This document shows positions 1 through 8,470 of a DNA stretch of 64,000 nucleotides, in pieces. The stretch is taken from the NCBI RefSeq assembly GCF_001425165.1, contig NZ_LMDU01000016.1, positions 110,931-174,930 on the forward strand, given 5' to 3'. Under the pieces are notes generated by a model that was not told where the DNA came from, ran no database searches, and was given only the letters and a program-made list of their open reading frames with translations. The DNA is from Pelomonas sp. Root405 (GTDB lineage: Bacteria; Pseudomonadota; Gammaproteobacteria; Burkholderiales; Burkholderiaceae_C). A program made the position numbers and the translations under genes. The stretch's first letter is position 1; every line of letters begins with the position of its first letter.

Positions 1-501
1 ATCGACTTCCTCGCCGACGAGGAGGGCGACTGGGCCTTCCACTGCCACAAGAGCCACCACACGATGAACGCCATGGGCCACGACGTGCCCACCATGATCG
101 GCGTCGATCACAGCGGCCTGGCCGGCAAGATCCGCAAGCTGGTGCCCGACTACATGGTGATGGGCGAGCGCGGCATGAAGGACATGACCGAGATGGCCAT
201 GCCGCTGCCCGACAACACGGCGCCCATGATGGCCGGCCAGGGCCCCTTCGGCGCGGTGGGCATGGGCGGCATGTTCAGCGTCGTCAAGGTGCGCAAGGGT
301 CTGAAGAAAGGCGACTACAGCGACCCTGGGTGGTACCAGCACCCCCCCGGCACGGTGGCCTACGAGTTCAACGGCAGCCTGCCGGATGCCGCCCGCTTCC
401 AGTCGGAAAGCGCGGGCCTGATGCCGCCGGTGAAGCGTGCCAAGACCGATGTCGAGGTCAAGGTTCGCAAGCCCAGCGGCGGCCACGGCGGCCATCACTG
501 A
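1..501 (+). CDS. copA: Multicopper oxidase, CopA-like, C-terminal part
   Basis: The reading frame is open from base 1, so the N-terminus lies outside the window; 166 residues remain. Seen: residues 14-25 hold the last copper cluster of multicopper oxidases, His14-Cys15-His16, then His20 at Cys+5 and Met25 at Cys+10, the type 1 axial ligand. The tail is rich in Met and His and ends in a Gly-His run. Known: CopA-type oxidases are periplasmic and oxidise Cu(I) in copper resistance. Context supports this, because the next genes encode a cupredoxin and a CusF-like copper protein in the same direction. The exact subfamily cannot be fixed from the C-terminus alone. Confidence 0.88.
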   Translation: MDFLADEEGDWAFHCHKSHHTMNAMGHDVPTMIGVDHSGLAGKIRKLVPDYMVMGERGMKDMTEMAMPLPDNTAPMMAGQGPFGAVGMGGMFSVVKVRKGLKKGDYSDPGWYQHPPGTVAYEFNGSLPDAARFQSESAGLMPPVKRAKTDVEVKVRKPSGGHGGHH

Positions 502-528
502 GCGCCCATCATGATCAAGAGGACGAAC

Positions 529-1020
529 ATGAAACAACTCGCCATCGCCACGCTGATCTCGCTTGCAGGGTTGAGCGGTCCCGCCTGGGCCCACGGCAAC
601 GACAAGCACGTCAAGCCGGCCACTGCGGTGCAGAAGGAGCAAAAGCCCTGGGGCATCGCCGGTGACGCCAAGCAGGTCCGGCGCACCATCACGCTGAAGA
701 TGACCGACAACATGCGCTTCACACCCGACCGCGTCGACGTGAAGCTGGGCGAGACGGTCCGCTTCGTCGTGCACAACGACGGCAAGATGCTGCACGAGCT
801 GGTCATTGGCACCAAGAAGGAACTCGATGAGCATGCCGCGCTGATGCTCAAGTTCCCGAACATGGCGCATGACGAGCCCTATATGGTTCATGTTGACCCC
901 GGCAAGAAGGGCGAGATCGACTGGACCTTCAACCGTGCCGGCGAATTCGACTTCGCCTGCCTGATCGCCGGCCACTACCAGGCCGGCATGGTCGGCAAGA
1001 TCCTGGTCAGCGCCCAATGA
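529..1020 (+). CDS. Periplasmic cupredoxin (type 1 copper protein)
   Basis: 163 residues. The ATG at 529 is preferred over an in-frame ATG at 511 because AGAGGA lies just upstream and a clean signal peptide (residues 1-21, ending PAWA) follows. Seen: a cupredoxin fold with candidate ligands His89, Cys144, His149 and Met154; the Cys-x4-His-x4-Met spacing is that of blue copper sites. Known: such proteins, often found beside copA, carry copper or electrons in the periplasm. Inferred: part of the copper-resistance operon, starting 27 bases after the oxidase stop and probably co-transcribed with it. Confidence 0.85.
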   Translation: MKQLAIATLISLAGLSGPAWAHGNDKHVKPATAVQKEQKPWGIAGDAKQVRRTITLKMTDNMRFTPDRVDVKLGETVRFVVHNDGKMLHELVIGTKKELDEHAALMLKFPNMAHDEPYMVHVDPGKKGEIDWTFNRAGEFDFACLIAGHYQAGMVGKILVSAQ

Positions 1021-1064
1021 AACCCACGCCGCGTTCGCTCAACACACCGCCAAGAGGAACCCAC

Positions 1065-1415
1065 ATGAATCGCAACCACCCGCTCGGCCTGTTCGCCGCA
1101 ACCCTGCTCACCGTTGTGCTGATGAACCCAGCAGCACAGGCGGCCAGCCATGGCGCACCACCCGCACAGGCCAGCGCCCCTGCAGCCAGCGCCGACATGA
1201 CCGACGCCGAGGTGCGCAAGGTCGACCGCGACACCGGTAGGTTGACGCTCAAGCATGCCGAGATCAAGAGCCTGGACATGCCGGCCATGACCATGGTCTT
1301 CCAGGTGCGCGACAAGGCGATGCTGGACAAGCTTCAGCCCGGCACCCGCGTCCAGTTCAAGGCGGCCCACGACGGCGGCAAGTTCGTTGTGACCGAATTG
1401 AAGGTGTTGCCGTGA
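1065..1415 (+). CDS. CusF-like periplasmic copper-binding protein
   Basis: 116 residues. The ATG at 1065 has AAGAGGA upstream and opens a signal peptide ending near AAQAA (residue 27). An upstream in-frame ATG at 1017 overlaps the cupredoxin end and lacks a leader. Seen: the C-terminal half matches the small CusF beta-barrel: His64, then positions 72, 75 and 77 with the spacing of E. coli CusF His36-Trp44-Met47-Met49. Here position 72 is Met, not Trp, giving an M-x2-M-x-M cluster. Known: CusF hands periplasmic Cu(I) or Ag(I) to the CusCBA efflux pump. Inferred: copper chaperone or buffer of this operon. No pump gene is visible in the window. Confidence 0.82.
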   Translation: MNRNHPLGLFAATLLTVVLMNPAAQAASHGAPPAQASAPAASADMTDAEVRKVDRDTGRLTLKHAEIKSLDMPAMTMVFQVRDKAMLDKLQPGTRVQFKAAHDGGKFVVTELKVLP

Positions 1416-1822
1416 TGGCCGTCGCGCTGCCTCGCCAGGCATGGCGGCTCGCCGGTCTGTCGGCGTTGCTCATGGCACCGTTCGGCGCTGCAGTCGCCGC
1501 GAACCACATCGTCGACATCGAGTGGGACGCCCAAGGCCGGTTCGCCCACCAGGCCGAGGTCCCACCGACCAAGTTCGTCGAGGTCTGCGGCAAGCTCACG
1601 CCAGGTCAGAAGGTCGCCTGGTCATTCAAGGGCGGCGCCCCGATGAACTTCAACATCCACTACCACCTGGGCAAGGAGACGGTGTACCCGGTCAAGCTCA
1701 ACGAGGTGAAGGATGGCGCGCAGACGCTGGAGGTGCAGGCCGGACAGGTCTATTGCTGGATGTGGTCGAACAAGACGCCTTCGACGGCGTCGCTTGAGCT
1801 TGCCTTGAAGATCGAGCGCTGA
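1415..1822 (+). CDS. Exported protein of unknown function in the copper operon
   Basis: 135 residues; the ATG overlaps the stop of the CusF-like gene (TGATG), so translation is probably coupled; a GTG at 1412 is a second option. Seen: signal peptide to about residue 29; an all-beta-looking body with Cys58, a His-x-His pair (His82, His84), and Cys114 followed by Trp-Met-Trp. The two Cys could form a disulfide, and the His and Met residues could bind metal. I do not recognise the family. Inferred from position only: an accessory periplasmic copper-resistance protein. It is the last gene of the visible operon. Confidence 0.7.
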   Translation: MAVALPRQAWRLAGLSALLMAPFGAAVAANHIVDIEWDAQGRFAHQAEVPPTKFVEVCGKLTPGQKVAWSFKGGAPMNFNIHYHLGKETVYPVKLNEVKDGAQTLEVQAGQVYCWMWSNKTPSTASLELALKIER

Positions 1823-1967
1823 GCGCCGGGTGGTCGGCCGAAGCCCGGCCTGGCCATCTCGCGAGCACGGGTGCTAACGCCACGTGAACTAGACTTTTTA
1901 CACACACACGCCGCTGCTTGCCAAGCCGGCTGCCACAGGCGCAGGGGGCGCTGTCGACAATCTCCGC

Positions 1968-3713
1968 ATGCATTTCGCCACCCGCTTCTTGCGCCTGTTG
2001 TGCCTGCTCTTCGCCGTGCAGCTGTGCCCGGCATGGGCCGATGCAACGCCCGCCGCGCTGCACGTGGATGGCCGCGACGACATCGCGCTGTGGCCGGCAG
2101 TGACTTTGCTGGCAGACCCCAGCCACCGATTGGGCGTTGCCGACGTGCTCCCACGCCGCGCCGAGTTCGCGCCGCACACCGGCACGCCGGGCAACCTCGG
2201 ACGGCACGCCGCGGCACTCTGGCTGCATGTGCCGCTCGATGTGGCCGGGCCCGGCCCGCAGCAACGCGTGCTGGAGATCGACTACCCGTCGCTGAACCGC
2301 ATCGAGGTCTACCTGGTGCGCGACGGCCGGGTGACTTCGCAGCAGTTGATGGGCAACGAGCTGGTCTACTCAGCCCGCCCCCTGCCCTCGCGGGCGCCGG
2401 CCGCGCTGCTGACGCTGGAGCCGGGCCGCAGCGAACTGCTGATCCGCGTCAGCACCCGAAGCTCGATGGTGCTGCCCATCACGCTGCGCACGCCGCAAGC
2501 TTTCCTGGCAGCGGAGTCGGCCACGCACCTGGTGCAGGGTGTGCTGCTGGGGCTGGCGCTGTGCATGCTGATCTACAGCCTGGCGCACTACATCAGCCTG
2601 CGCGACCCGATGTTCCTGCAGTACACCGCGCTGCTGGTCGGCAACCTGGTGTTCCTGCTGTCCTACTTCGGCATCGGGCCGCAATACCTGTGGCAGGACT
2701 CGCCGGGGCTGTCGCAGCAGGTGGCGCCGCTCGGCGTGCTGCTCTCGGTGGCCGCGGCGGCCTTCTTCATCAACGGCGCGCTGGTTCTGCGGGACGGCCA
2801 GCGCCTGATGTTCCACGCGATGCGCGTCGTGGCGGCGCTGGCCCTGCTGACCATCGCGCTCGCCCTGGCTGGAGTGCTGAGCTACGGCGCGGCCCAGACG
2901 CTGGCGATGGTGCTCGGCGTGGGCACACCCGCTTCGGTGCTGCCGCTGGCCTTCGTGAGGATGCTGCGCGGCGAACGCGTGGCTGCCTACATGCTGCTCG
3001 GCTGGACCTTCTACCTGGGCGGCGCGGCCATGGTGTCCATGCTGATCCGGGGCTATGTCGAACCGACCGTGCTGGCGCAGTATTGCTTCCCCGCCGGCAT
3101 CCTCGTCGAGATGGCCGCGTGGATGGCGGTGCTGGGCGTGCGCGTGCAGGCCATGCACCGCAGCGCCGACCGCGCGCGGCTGGAGAGCGAGGGCCTGCGT
3201 GCGTTGGCGCATACCGACGCGCTGACCAGCCTGCCCAACCGCCGCGGCCTTCAGGACAGGCTGGCGGCCGCACTGCCGCAGGCCACGGCGCAGCGCCCGC
3301 TGGCCGTCTACCTGCTCGACCTGGACGGCTTCAAGCCCGTGAACGACCAGCACGGCCACGATGTGGGCGATGCCCTGCTGGTGGCCGTGGGCCAGCGTCT
3401 GCAGCAGCATCTGCGTGACAGCGACGTGGTCGCGCGGCTGGGTGGCGACGAGTTCGTCGTGCTGGCCGACGACCTGGCCGACGACGCCGCCGCGGCCGGG
3501 TTGGGCCAGAAGCTGCTGGCGGCCTTCGACGAGCCTTTCGTCGTGCTGGGCCACCGCTGCAAGGTGGGCCTGACCATCGGCTATGCGATGGCGCCCGCGG
3601 ATGGCCAGCGCGGCAATGAGCTGCTCAAGCGCGCCGACGCCGCGATGTACGCCGGCAAGCGCGCCGGCCGGCATTGCATGCGCCGCGCCGAGCCGGCGAA
3701 GGCCGGCGCCTGA
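1968..3713 (+). CDS. 7TMR-DISM diguanylate cyclase (GGDEF)
   Basis: 581 residues. Seen: signal peptide (1-25); an extracytoplasmic sensor of the 7TMR-DISMED2 type (about 35-165); about seven hydrophobic helices (about 185-395); and a GGDEF domain (about 410-575). The active-site GGDEF is intact at residues 492-496, with RDSD five residues before it, which matches the inhibitory RxxD site. No EAL domain is present. Known: GGDEF proteins make cyclic di-GMP from two GTP; the 7TMR-DISM module is thought to sense small, perhaps carbohydrate, ligands outside the cytoplasmic membrane. Inferred: an active, feedback-inhibited cyclase. It stands alone and shares no operon with its neighbours. The PilZ protein at 45147 could be a receptor, but no direct link is visible. 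Confidence 0.92.
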   Translation: MHFATRFLRLLCLLFAVQLCPAWADATPAALHVDGRDDIALWPAVTLLADPSHRLGVADVLPRRAEFAPHTGTPGNLGRHAAALWLHVPLDVAGPGPQQRVLEIDYPSLNRIEVYLVRDGRVTSQQLMGNELVYSARPLPSRAPAALLTLEPGRSELLIRVSTRSSMVLPITLRTPQAFLAAESATHLVQGVLLGLALCMLIYSLAHYISLRDPMFLQYTALLVGNLVFLLSYFGIGPQYLWQDSPGLSQQVAPLGVLLSVAAAAFFINGALVLRDGQRLMFHAMRVVAALALLTIALALAGVLSYGAAQTLAMVLGVGTPASVLPLAFVRMLRGERVAAYMLLGWTFYLGGAAMVSMLIRGYVEPTVLAQYCFPAGILVEMAAWMAVLGVRVQAMHRSADRARLESEGLRALAHTDALTSLPNRRGLQDRLAAALPQATAQRPLAVYLLDLDGFKPVNDQHGHDVGDALLVAVGQRLQQHLRDSDVVARLGGDEFVVLADDLADDAAAAGLGQKLLAAFDEPFVVLGHRCKVGLTIGYAMAPADGQRGNELLKRADAAMYAGKRAGRHCMRRAEPAKAGA

Positions 3714-3726
3714 GCGACTGGCGACC

Positions 3727-3930
3727 TTATGCCTTGGGCGGCCGCTTGGGCGCGCGCAGCTCCCCACGGCAGATCGCTCGTACCAACGAGTAGGTGCACA
3801 TCACGGCGACCGCACCGCCCATCGCGATGGGCAGCAGGGAATCGGTCGCGCTGGTCACGCCTGCGCCGATCACGATGCTGGCGATGCCGAGCAGATAGTT
3901 CAGCAGGACGGGGTGGCGGAATTTGGGCAC
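3727..3930 (-). CDS. Possible small membrane protein
   Basis: 67 residues from a GTG at 3930. Seen: two hydrophobic stretches (about 9-30 and 31-50) and a basic C-terminus. There is no strong ribosome-binding site and no ATG near, so the start is uncertain. The amino-acid pattern looks like a real two-helix membrane protein rather than a shadow reading frame. No family recognised. It converges with the diguanylate cyclase gene, leaving about 200 empty bases before the K+ channel gene. Confidence 0.4.
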   Translation of the reverse strand: MPKFRHPVLLNYLLGIASIVIGAGVTSATDSLLPIAMGGAVAVMCTYSLVRAICRGELRAPKRPPKA

Positions 3931-4132
3931 GGCAATCGGGATGAGGGGCAAGTCGCGCCAGTATGGGCACCACCGGCGAACCCGCGCTGCCGCGGCCGAG
4001 ACCGTTCGGGGCCGGTGCGTGCAAAAGGTCTCGGCGCATGCGCTGCCGCTGTTGCGGGACGACGGCCGGCTCGTCACCAGCTTCACCCGATGGGGCCGTT
4101 CGTCGCGCGGGCCATGACATAGCATCGACCCG

Positions 4133-5026
4133 ATGACGGGCATACCAACGAAGCAGCCCAGCCGCGCCGAGCCCCTGCACGGTGGCCCGGCGGACGGCTG
4201 GCGCGTGCAGATGTACACGGTGATCTTCGAGGCCGATACGCGGGCCGGCCGCATGTTCGACCTGATCCTGATCGCGATGATCCTGGCCAGCGTCAGCGTG
4301 GTCGTGCTGGACAGCATGGCCACGGTGCATGCGCGCTACAAGCATGTCCTGAACGCGCTGGAGTGGGCCTTCACGCTGCTGTTCACGGTGGAGTACATCG
4401 CCCGCCTGTCCTGCGTCAGGCACCCGAGGCGGTATGCGGGCAGCGCGCTGGGCATCATCGATCTGGTGGCCCTGCTGCCCACCTACCTGGCGATCCTGGT
4501 GCCGGGGCTGAGCGCGCTGATCGACGTCAGGGTGCTGCGGCTGCTGCGGCTGTTCCGCATCCTCAAGCTGGGCGCTTATGTGGCCGAGTTCAGCCTGCTG
4601 GGCCATGCGCTGGCCGCGTCCAGGCGCAAGATCCTCGTGTTCATGGCCTTCGTGATGATGGTCGTCACCATCATGGGCACGCTGATGTATGTGGTGGAAG
4701 GCCCGGCAAACGGCTACACCAGCATTCCGATGGGCGTGTACTGGGCCATCACGACGATGACCACCGTGGGCTTCGGCGACATCACACCCAAGACCGATCT
4801 CGGACGCGCCATCGCGTCGCTGATGATGCTGCTGGGCTGGGGGACGCTGGCCGTGCCGACCGGCATCGTCAGTGCCGAGTTCACCGCACAACGCATGAAC
4901 CGGGCGCCCACCACGCGCACCTGCCATGAATGCCTGAGCGAAGGCCACTGGCCCAGCGCCAAGTTCTGCCGCGACTGCGGTGCGCCGCTGCCGCCCTGGC
5001 GGCACGACGAGCCGGGTACCGGCTGA
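4133..5026 (+). CDS. Voltage-gated potassium channel with C-terminal zinc ribbon
   Basis: 297 residues. Seen: six-helix Kv layout after a 35-residue N-terminus; S4 carries arginines at about every third position (the RVLRLLRLFRILKL segment); the pore filter TTVGFGD is at residues 210-216, the K+ signature; S6 follows. After S6 the tail (about 262-285) has two Cys-x2-Cys pairs 15 residues apart, a rubredoxin-like zinc ribbon. Known: bacterial Kv channels are tetramers; small zinc ribbons often mediate protein contacts. Inferred: a K+ channel whose tail may drive assembly or respond to metal or redox state. An internal ATG at 4211 is a less likely start. Transcribed alone. Confidence 0.9.
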   Translation: MTGIPTKQPSRAEPLHGGPADGWRVQMYTVIFEADTRAGRMFDLILIAMILASVSVVVLDSMATVHARYKHVLNALEWAFTLLFTVEYIARLSCVRHPRRYAGSALGIIDLVALLPTYLAILVPGLSALIDVRVLRLLRLFRILKLGAYVAEFSLLGHALAASRRKILVFMAFVMMVVTIMGTLMYVVEGPANGYTSIPMGVYWAITTMTTVGFGDITPKTDLGRAIASLMMLLGWGTLAVPTGIVSAEFTAQRMNRAPTTRTCHECLSEGHWPSAKFCRDCGAPLPPWRHDEPGTG

Positions 5027-5044
5027 CGCGCCATCTCAGCGGTG

Positions 5045-5686
5045 TCAGGTGAACGCGTTGGCGACCAAGAACAGCACCGTGCGCGCAATCGCGTAGATGA
5101 CACCCGCCACCAGCAGCAGGGCCACGGCGGCGACCAGCAGGCCAAAGACCACCCACAGGCCGTCCCTTTCCATCAGGCCCAGGCACAGCACGCACACCGC
5201 GAAGGCGGGCAGCATGTTGCCCAGCGGAATCGGCAGAAAGACCACCACGGAAAGCGCCAGGCACACCAGCCCCACCAGGCGCTCGGCACTGCGCCCCGAC
5301 AAGGCCCGCCAGCGGGGCCGCAACAGCCGCTCGGCGCGCTGCAGCCAGGGGCTGATGCGGGCAACGATGGCAACGAACTGAGCGTGTGACAGCGAGCGCT
5401 GCGCCACGAAGGCCGGCAGCCACGGTTTGGAGCCGAGCGCCAGTTGCGCGGCGAGCATCAGCATGGGCAGGCCGAGCACGGCCGACGCGCCGGGCGGCAC
5501 AGGGATCACGTTCGGCAGAGCGAATATCAGCAGCAGCGCCGCCACGGCACGGTCGCCGAGCAAGTTCAGCAGGTCCTGCAGCGAAACCCGCTCGCGGCCG
5601 GTGTCGGCCGCGAGCGATGCCAGCGCCGCTGACAACGGCGGTTGAACGCCTGGGTCGGGACTGTTCCCGCCTGCTTCAGCGTTCAC
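5045..5686 (-). CDS. ExoD-family membrane protein
   Basis: 213 residues from a GTG that overlaps the stop of the upstream BI-1 gene (GTGA), so the two are translationally coupled. Seen: a conserved N-terminal helix-rich part, then the ExoD core with prolines in the first membrane segment (FALPNVIPVPPG) and three or four more hydrophobic segments. Known: ExoD (named from Rhizobium exopolysaccharide mutants) is widespread; its biochemical role is not established. Inferred: an inner-membrane protein working with, or simply co-expressed with, the BI-1 protein. Confidence 0.82.
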   Translation of the reverse strand: MNAEAGGNSPDPGVQPPLSAALASLAADTGRERVSLQDLLNLLGDRAVAALLLIFALPNVIPVPPGASAVLGLPMLMLAAQLALGSKPWLPAFVAQRSLSHAQFVAIVARISPWLQRAERLLRPRWRALSGRSAERLVGLVCLALSVVVFLPIPLGNMLPAFAVCVLCLGLMERDGLWVVFGLLVAAVALLLVAGVIYAIARTVLFLVANAFT

Positions 5687-6375
5687 TCGTCCCGGCCGCC
5701 AGCCAGGCCGAGCAGTGCCAGCAGCGACTGGAACACGTTGTAGATGCTGAGATAGACACCCAGCGTGGCGCTGATGTAGTTGGTCTCGTAGCCGTCCTGG
5801 ACGCGCTTGAGGTCATGCAGGATGAAGGCCGAGAAGATGCCGATGGCCAGCACTGAGAGCGTCATCATCAGGGCGCTGCTCTGCAGGAAGAAATTGGCGA
5901 TGCCCGCGACCAGCAGCAGGATGGCGCCGATGAACAGCCACTTGCCCATGGCCGACAGGTCACGCTTGATGACGGAACTCAGCGTCGCCATGCCCAGGAA
6001 GATGACCGCCGTGCCGGCGAAGGCCGTCATGATCAGCCCGGTGCCATTCGCCAGGCCGAGCACCGAGCCCACCAGCCTCGACAGCATCAGGCCCATGAAG
6101 AACGTGAAGGCCAGCAGCACCGGCACGCCGGCAGCCGAGTTCTTGGTCTTCTCGATGGCGAACATGAAGCCGAAGGCGCCGACGAGGAAGACCATGAGTC
6201 CGATGCCCGGCGACATGGCCCGCGCCAGGCCGGTGGCGAGGCCGACCCAGGCGCCGAGCACCGTGGGCACCATCGACAGGGCCAGCAGCCAGTAGGTGTT
6301 GCGCAGCACGCGGTTGCGCTCGACGGCCGGGAGTACCGCGGCCGAATGATGGGAGTGGGGGAATGAAGGATTCAT
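5683..6375 (-). CDS. Bax inhibitor-1 / YccA family membrane protein
   Basis: 230 residues. The ATG at 6375 is chosen because AGGAGCC lies six bases upstream; a longer frame to 6489 has no such site. Seen: about seven hydrophobic helices over residues 25-225. Known: the BI-1/YccA/YbhL (TMBIM) family includes pH-gated calcium-leak channels, and E. coli YccA modulates the FtsH protease. Inferred: inner-membrane protein with channel or FtsH-related role. First gene of a two-gene unit with the ExoD-like gene. Confidence 0.85.
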   Translation of the reverse strand: MNPSFPHSHHSAAVLPAVERNRVLRNTYWLLALSMVPTVLGAWVGLATGLARAMSPGIGLMVFLVGAFGFMFAIEKTKNSAAGVPVLLAFTFFMGLMLSRLVGSVLGLANGTGLIMTAFAGTAVIFLGMATLSSVIKRDLSAMGKWLFIGAILLLVAGIANFFLQSSALMMTLSVLAIGIFSAFILHDLKRVQDGYETNYISATLGVYLSIYNVFQSLLALLGLAGGRDE

Positions 6376-6498
6376 GATGGCTCCTGAAAAGAAAGAGGCT
6401 TGGAAGCAATGGGCGCCGAGGCCGCGGAGCGTTGCGCTCGCGCAGGGTCGACGCGGGTCGACCGGGAAGGCGGTTGCCGATGATGGCAACCGAGCGGA

Positions 6499-6870
6499 TC
6501 AGCCCTTGCGGGGTGGTCTGTCGAGCCGACTGAGTATGAGGCTCGGCATGAAGGCGCGCACATGCTCGGCTGCAACCGACGGCACCGGCGAGGTTTGCCG
6601 CATATCCGCCAATGGCAATGCGCATTCCTGGGGGTCTGCGGCGTTGTCGGTCAAGGCCAGGTCGGCGTCCCAGGCGGCGGGCGCCTGCTCCGGTGAGTCG
6701 CGCTCGGCGGGCGCGGCACTGGCTTGGCAACCGTCTGCGACGGCGCTCACAACGGGCTCGCCAGCGGCAGGCGCTGGCGCCGACGCCCAGCCTGCCCCAC
6801 TGAAGACAACGGCCAGCAGCAGCAGCAACACCAACAGGCAGCGGGAGGTCGACAGGGAAGGCGCGATCAC
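6499..6870 (-). CDS. Hypothetical small exported protein
   Basis: 123 residues. Seen: a signal-peptide-like N-terminus (about 10-30, ending near GWASA), then a low-complexity Ala-, Pro- and Glu-rich stretch, and a C-terminus with an SLILSRLD segment followed by a basic tail. No domain recognised. It lies 123 bases upstream of the BI-1 gene on the same strand and could be its leader gene or independent. The codon pattern is not decisive, so it may be non-coding. Confidence 0.45.
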   Translation of the reverse strand: MIAPSLSTSRCLLVLLLLLAVVFSGAGWASAPAPAAGEPVVSAVADGCQASAAPAERDSPEQAPAAWDADLALTDNAADPQECALPLADMRQTSPVPSVAAEHVRAFMPSLILSRLDRPPRKG

Positions 6871-7060
6871 GAGTTCAGTTTAGCAATCGAGGTGCCCACC
6901 GCTCGCAGGGCGGCTCTTTCGGCGCCCCTGCGGGCAGGCTGTCGGGTGCGTCATGCCGTGCCGTGGCTACACTGCGCGGCGGGTGCTGAACCGTTCCGCG
7001 GAACAGCAGGTGAATTGCGCTGGTCGGGCCGCCACGCGGAGCAACCACGTGCAACCCGCC

Positions 7061-8317
7061 ATGTCCGACAACGTCGTCCAGTACACCGCCCTGGCCATCT
7101 TCGTGCTGGCCCTGGCTCACACGTTCGCTGCCAAGCAGCTCGAACGCCTGTCCCACCGCTTCCCCCAACACGCCGGTCTGTTCCACCTGCTGGGCGAAGT
7201 CGAGGTGGTGTTCGGCTTCTGGGCCATCGTGCTGATCATGGCCATGGCCCTGTTGCAGGGCGGCGGTGAAGCGCTGGCCTATGCCGAATCGCGCAACTAC
7301 ACCGAGCCCTTGTTCGTCTTCGTCGTGATGGTCGTGGCAGCGTCCCGGCCCGTGCTGCGCACCGTGATCTGGGCGGTGGACGGCATCGCCCGCGTGCTGC
7401 CGCTACCCACACCGATGGCGAGCGTCTGGCTGGGCCTGGCGGCCGTGCCGCTGCTGGGCTCGCTCATCACCGAGCCCGCCGCGATGACCATCGCCGCGCT
7501 GATGCTGGCGCCGCAGGTGTTCCGGCCGGAGGTTCCCGAGCGGTTGAAGTACTTCGCCCTGGGCGTGCTGTTCGTCAACATCTCCATCGGCGGCACGCTC
7601 ACCTCCTATGCCGCCCCGCCGGTACTGATGGTCGCTGCGACGTGGCAGTGGGACAGCGCCTTCATGTTCATCAACTTCGGCTGGAAATCGGCAGTGGCGG
7701 TAGTGACCAACGCGACCATTGCCACCTTCGTGCTGCGCAAACACCTCGGTTCGGCGTCCGCGCCAGTGCAGCGGCCGGAGGCTGCCGTGCCCGTGCTGGT
7801 CGTGCTGGTGCATCTCGCACTGCTGGCCGGTGTCGTGCTGCTCGCCCACCATCCCGTCGCCTTCCTCGGCCTGTTCCTAATGTTCCTCGGCTTCGCGCAG
7901 GCCTACGAGCGTCACCAGAACCCACTCATCCTCAAGGAGGCCCTGCTGGTGGCCTTCTTCCTGGCCGGTCTGGTGGTGCTGGGGGGGCTCCAGGCCTGGT
8001 GGCTGCAGCCCATCGTCTCCAGCCTCGAACCCGTCGCCCTGTTCTTCGGTGCGCTGGGGCTGACGGCCATCACCGACAACGCCGCGCTGACCTATCTCGG
8101 CTCCCTCATCACCACCATCTCCGACGAATCCAAGTACATGCTGGTGGCGGGCGCCGTGGCGGGCGGTGGCCTGACGGTGATCGCCAATGCGCCCAACCCG
8201 GCCGGCGTGGCCTTGCTCAAGCGCGGCTTCGAGGATGAATCCATTGGCGCTGGCGGCCTTCTGCTGGGCGCGCTGGGCCCTACCCTGCTGGCGGCAGCGG
8301 CCCTACTGCTGCTTTGA
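7061..8317 (+). CDS. Putative Na+/H+ antiporter (Na_H_antiport_3 type)
   Basis: 418 residues. The ATG at 7061 begins right before the first hydrophobic helix; the frame is open further upstream but that part (from 6953) is Arg-rich and not membrane-like. Seen: about eleven hydrophobic segments with family-like internal motifs, SLITEPAAMT in the first half and AITDNAALTYLGSL in the second, each with an acidic residue in a membrane segment as in ion-coupled antiporters. Known: the family is named putative Na+/H+ antiporter from sequence; transport is little tested. Inferred: inner-membrane cation/proton exchanger. Single gene. Confidence 0.8.
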   Translation: MSDNVVQYTALAIFVLALAHTFAAKQLERLSHRFPQHAGLFHLLGEVEVVFGFWAIVLIMAMALLQGGGEALAYAESRNYTEPLFVFVVMVVAASRPVLRTVIWAVDGIARVLPLPTPMASVWLGLAAVPLLGSLITEPAAMTIAALMLAPQVFRPEVPERLKYFALGVLFVNISIGGTLTSYAAPPVLMVAATWQWDSAFMFINFGWKSAVAVVTNATIATFVLRKHLGSASAPVQRPEAAVPVLVVLVHLALLAGVVLLAHHPVAFLGLFLMFLGFAQAYERHQNPLILKEALLVAFFLAGLVVLGGLQAWWLQPIVSSLEPVALFFGALGLTAITDNAALTYLGSLITTISDESKYMLVAGAVAGGGLTVIANAPNPAGVALLKRGFEDESIGAGGLLLGALGPTLLAAAALLLL

Positions 8318-8470
8318 ACGCGCATCGGCGCCGCTGCCACGCGGCCTTGTCCGACTCCGCGGGAGCCGCGACGCCGACGGGGCTTGCAGGCGCGGCTTCC
8401 TAAGCTTCCTGGTGTGACGACCGCCATCCGAGGACGGTGGTTGCACCCCCGAAAGCAAAAGGAGAACCCG

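Noticed and set aside
2370-5005. Long minus-strand frames antisense to the diguanylate cyclase and K+ channel genes.
   Set aside because: They are His-, Gln- and Arg-rich shadow translations of high-GC genes with no recognised domain, while the plus-strand frames have full motifs.
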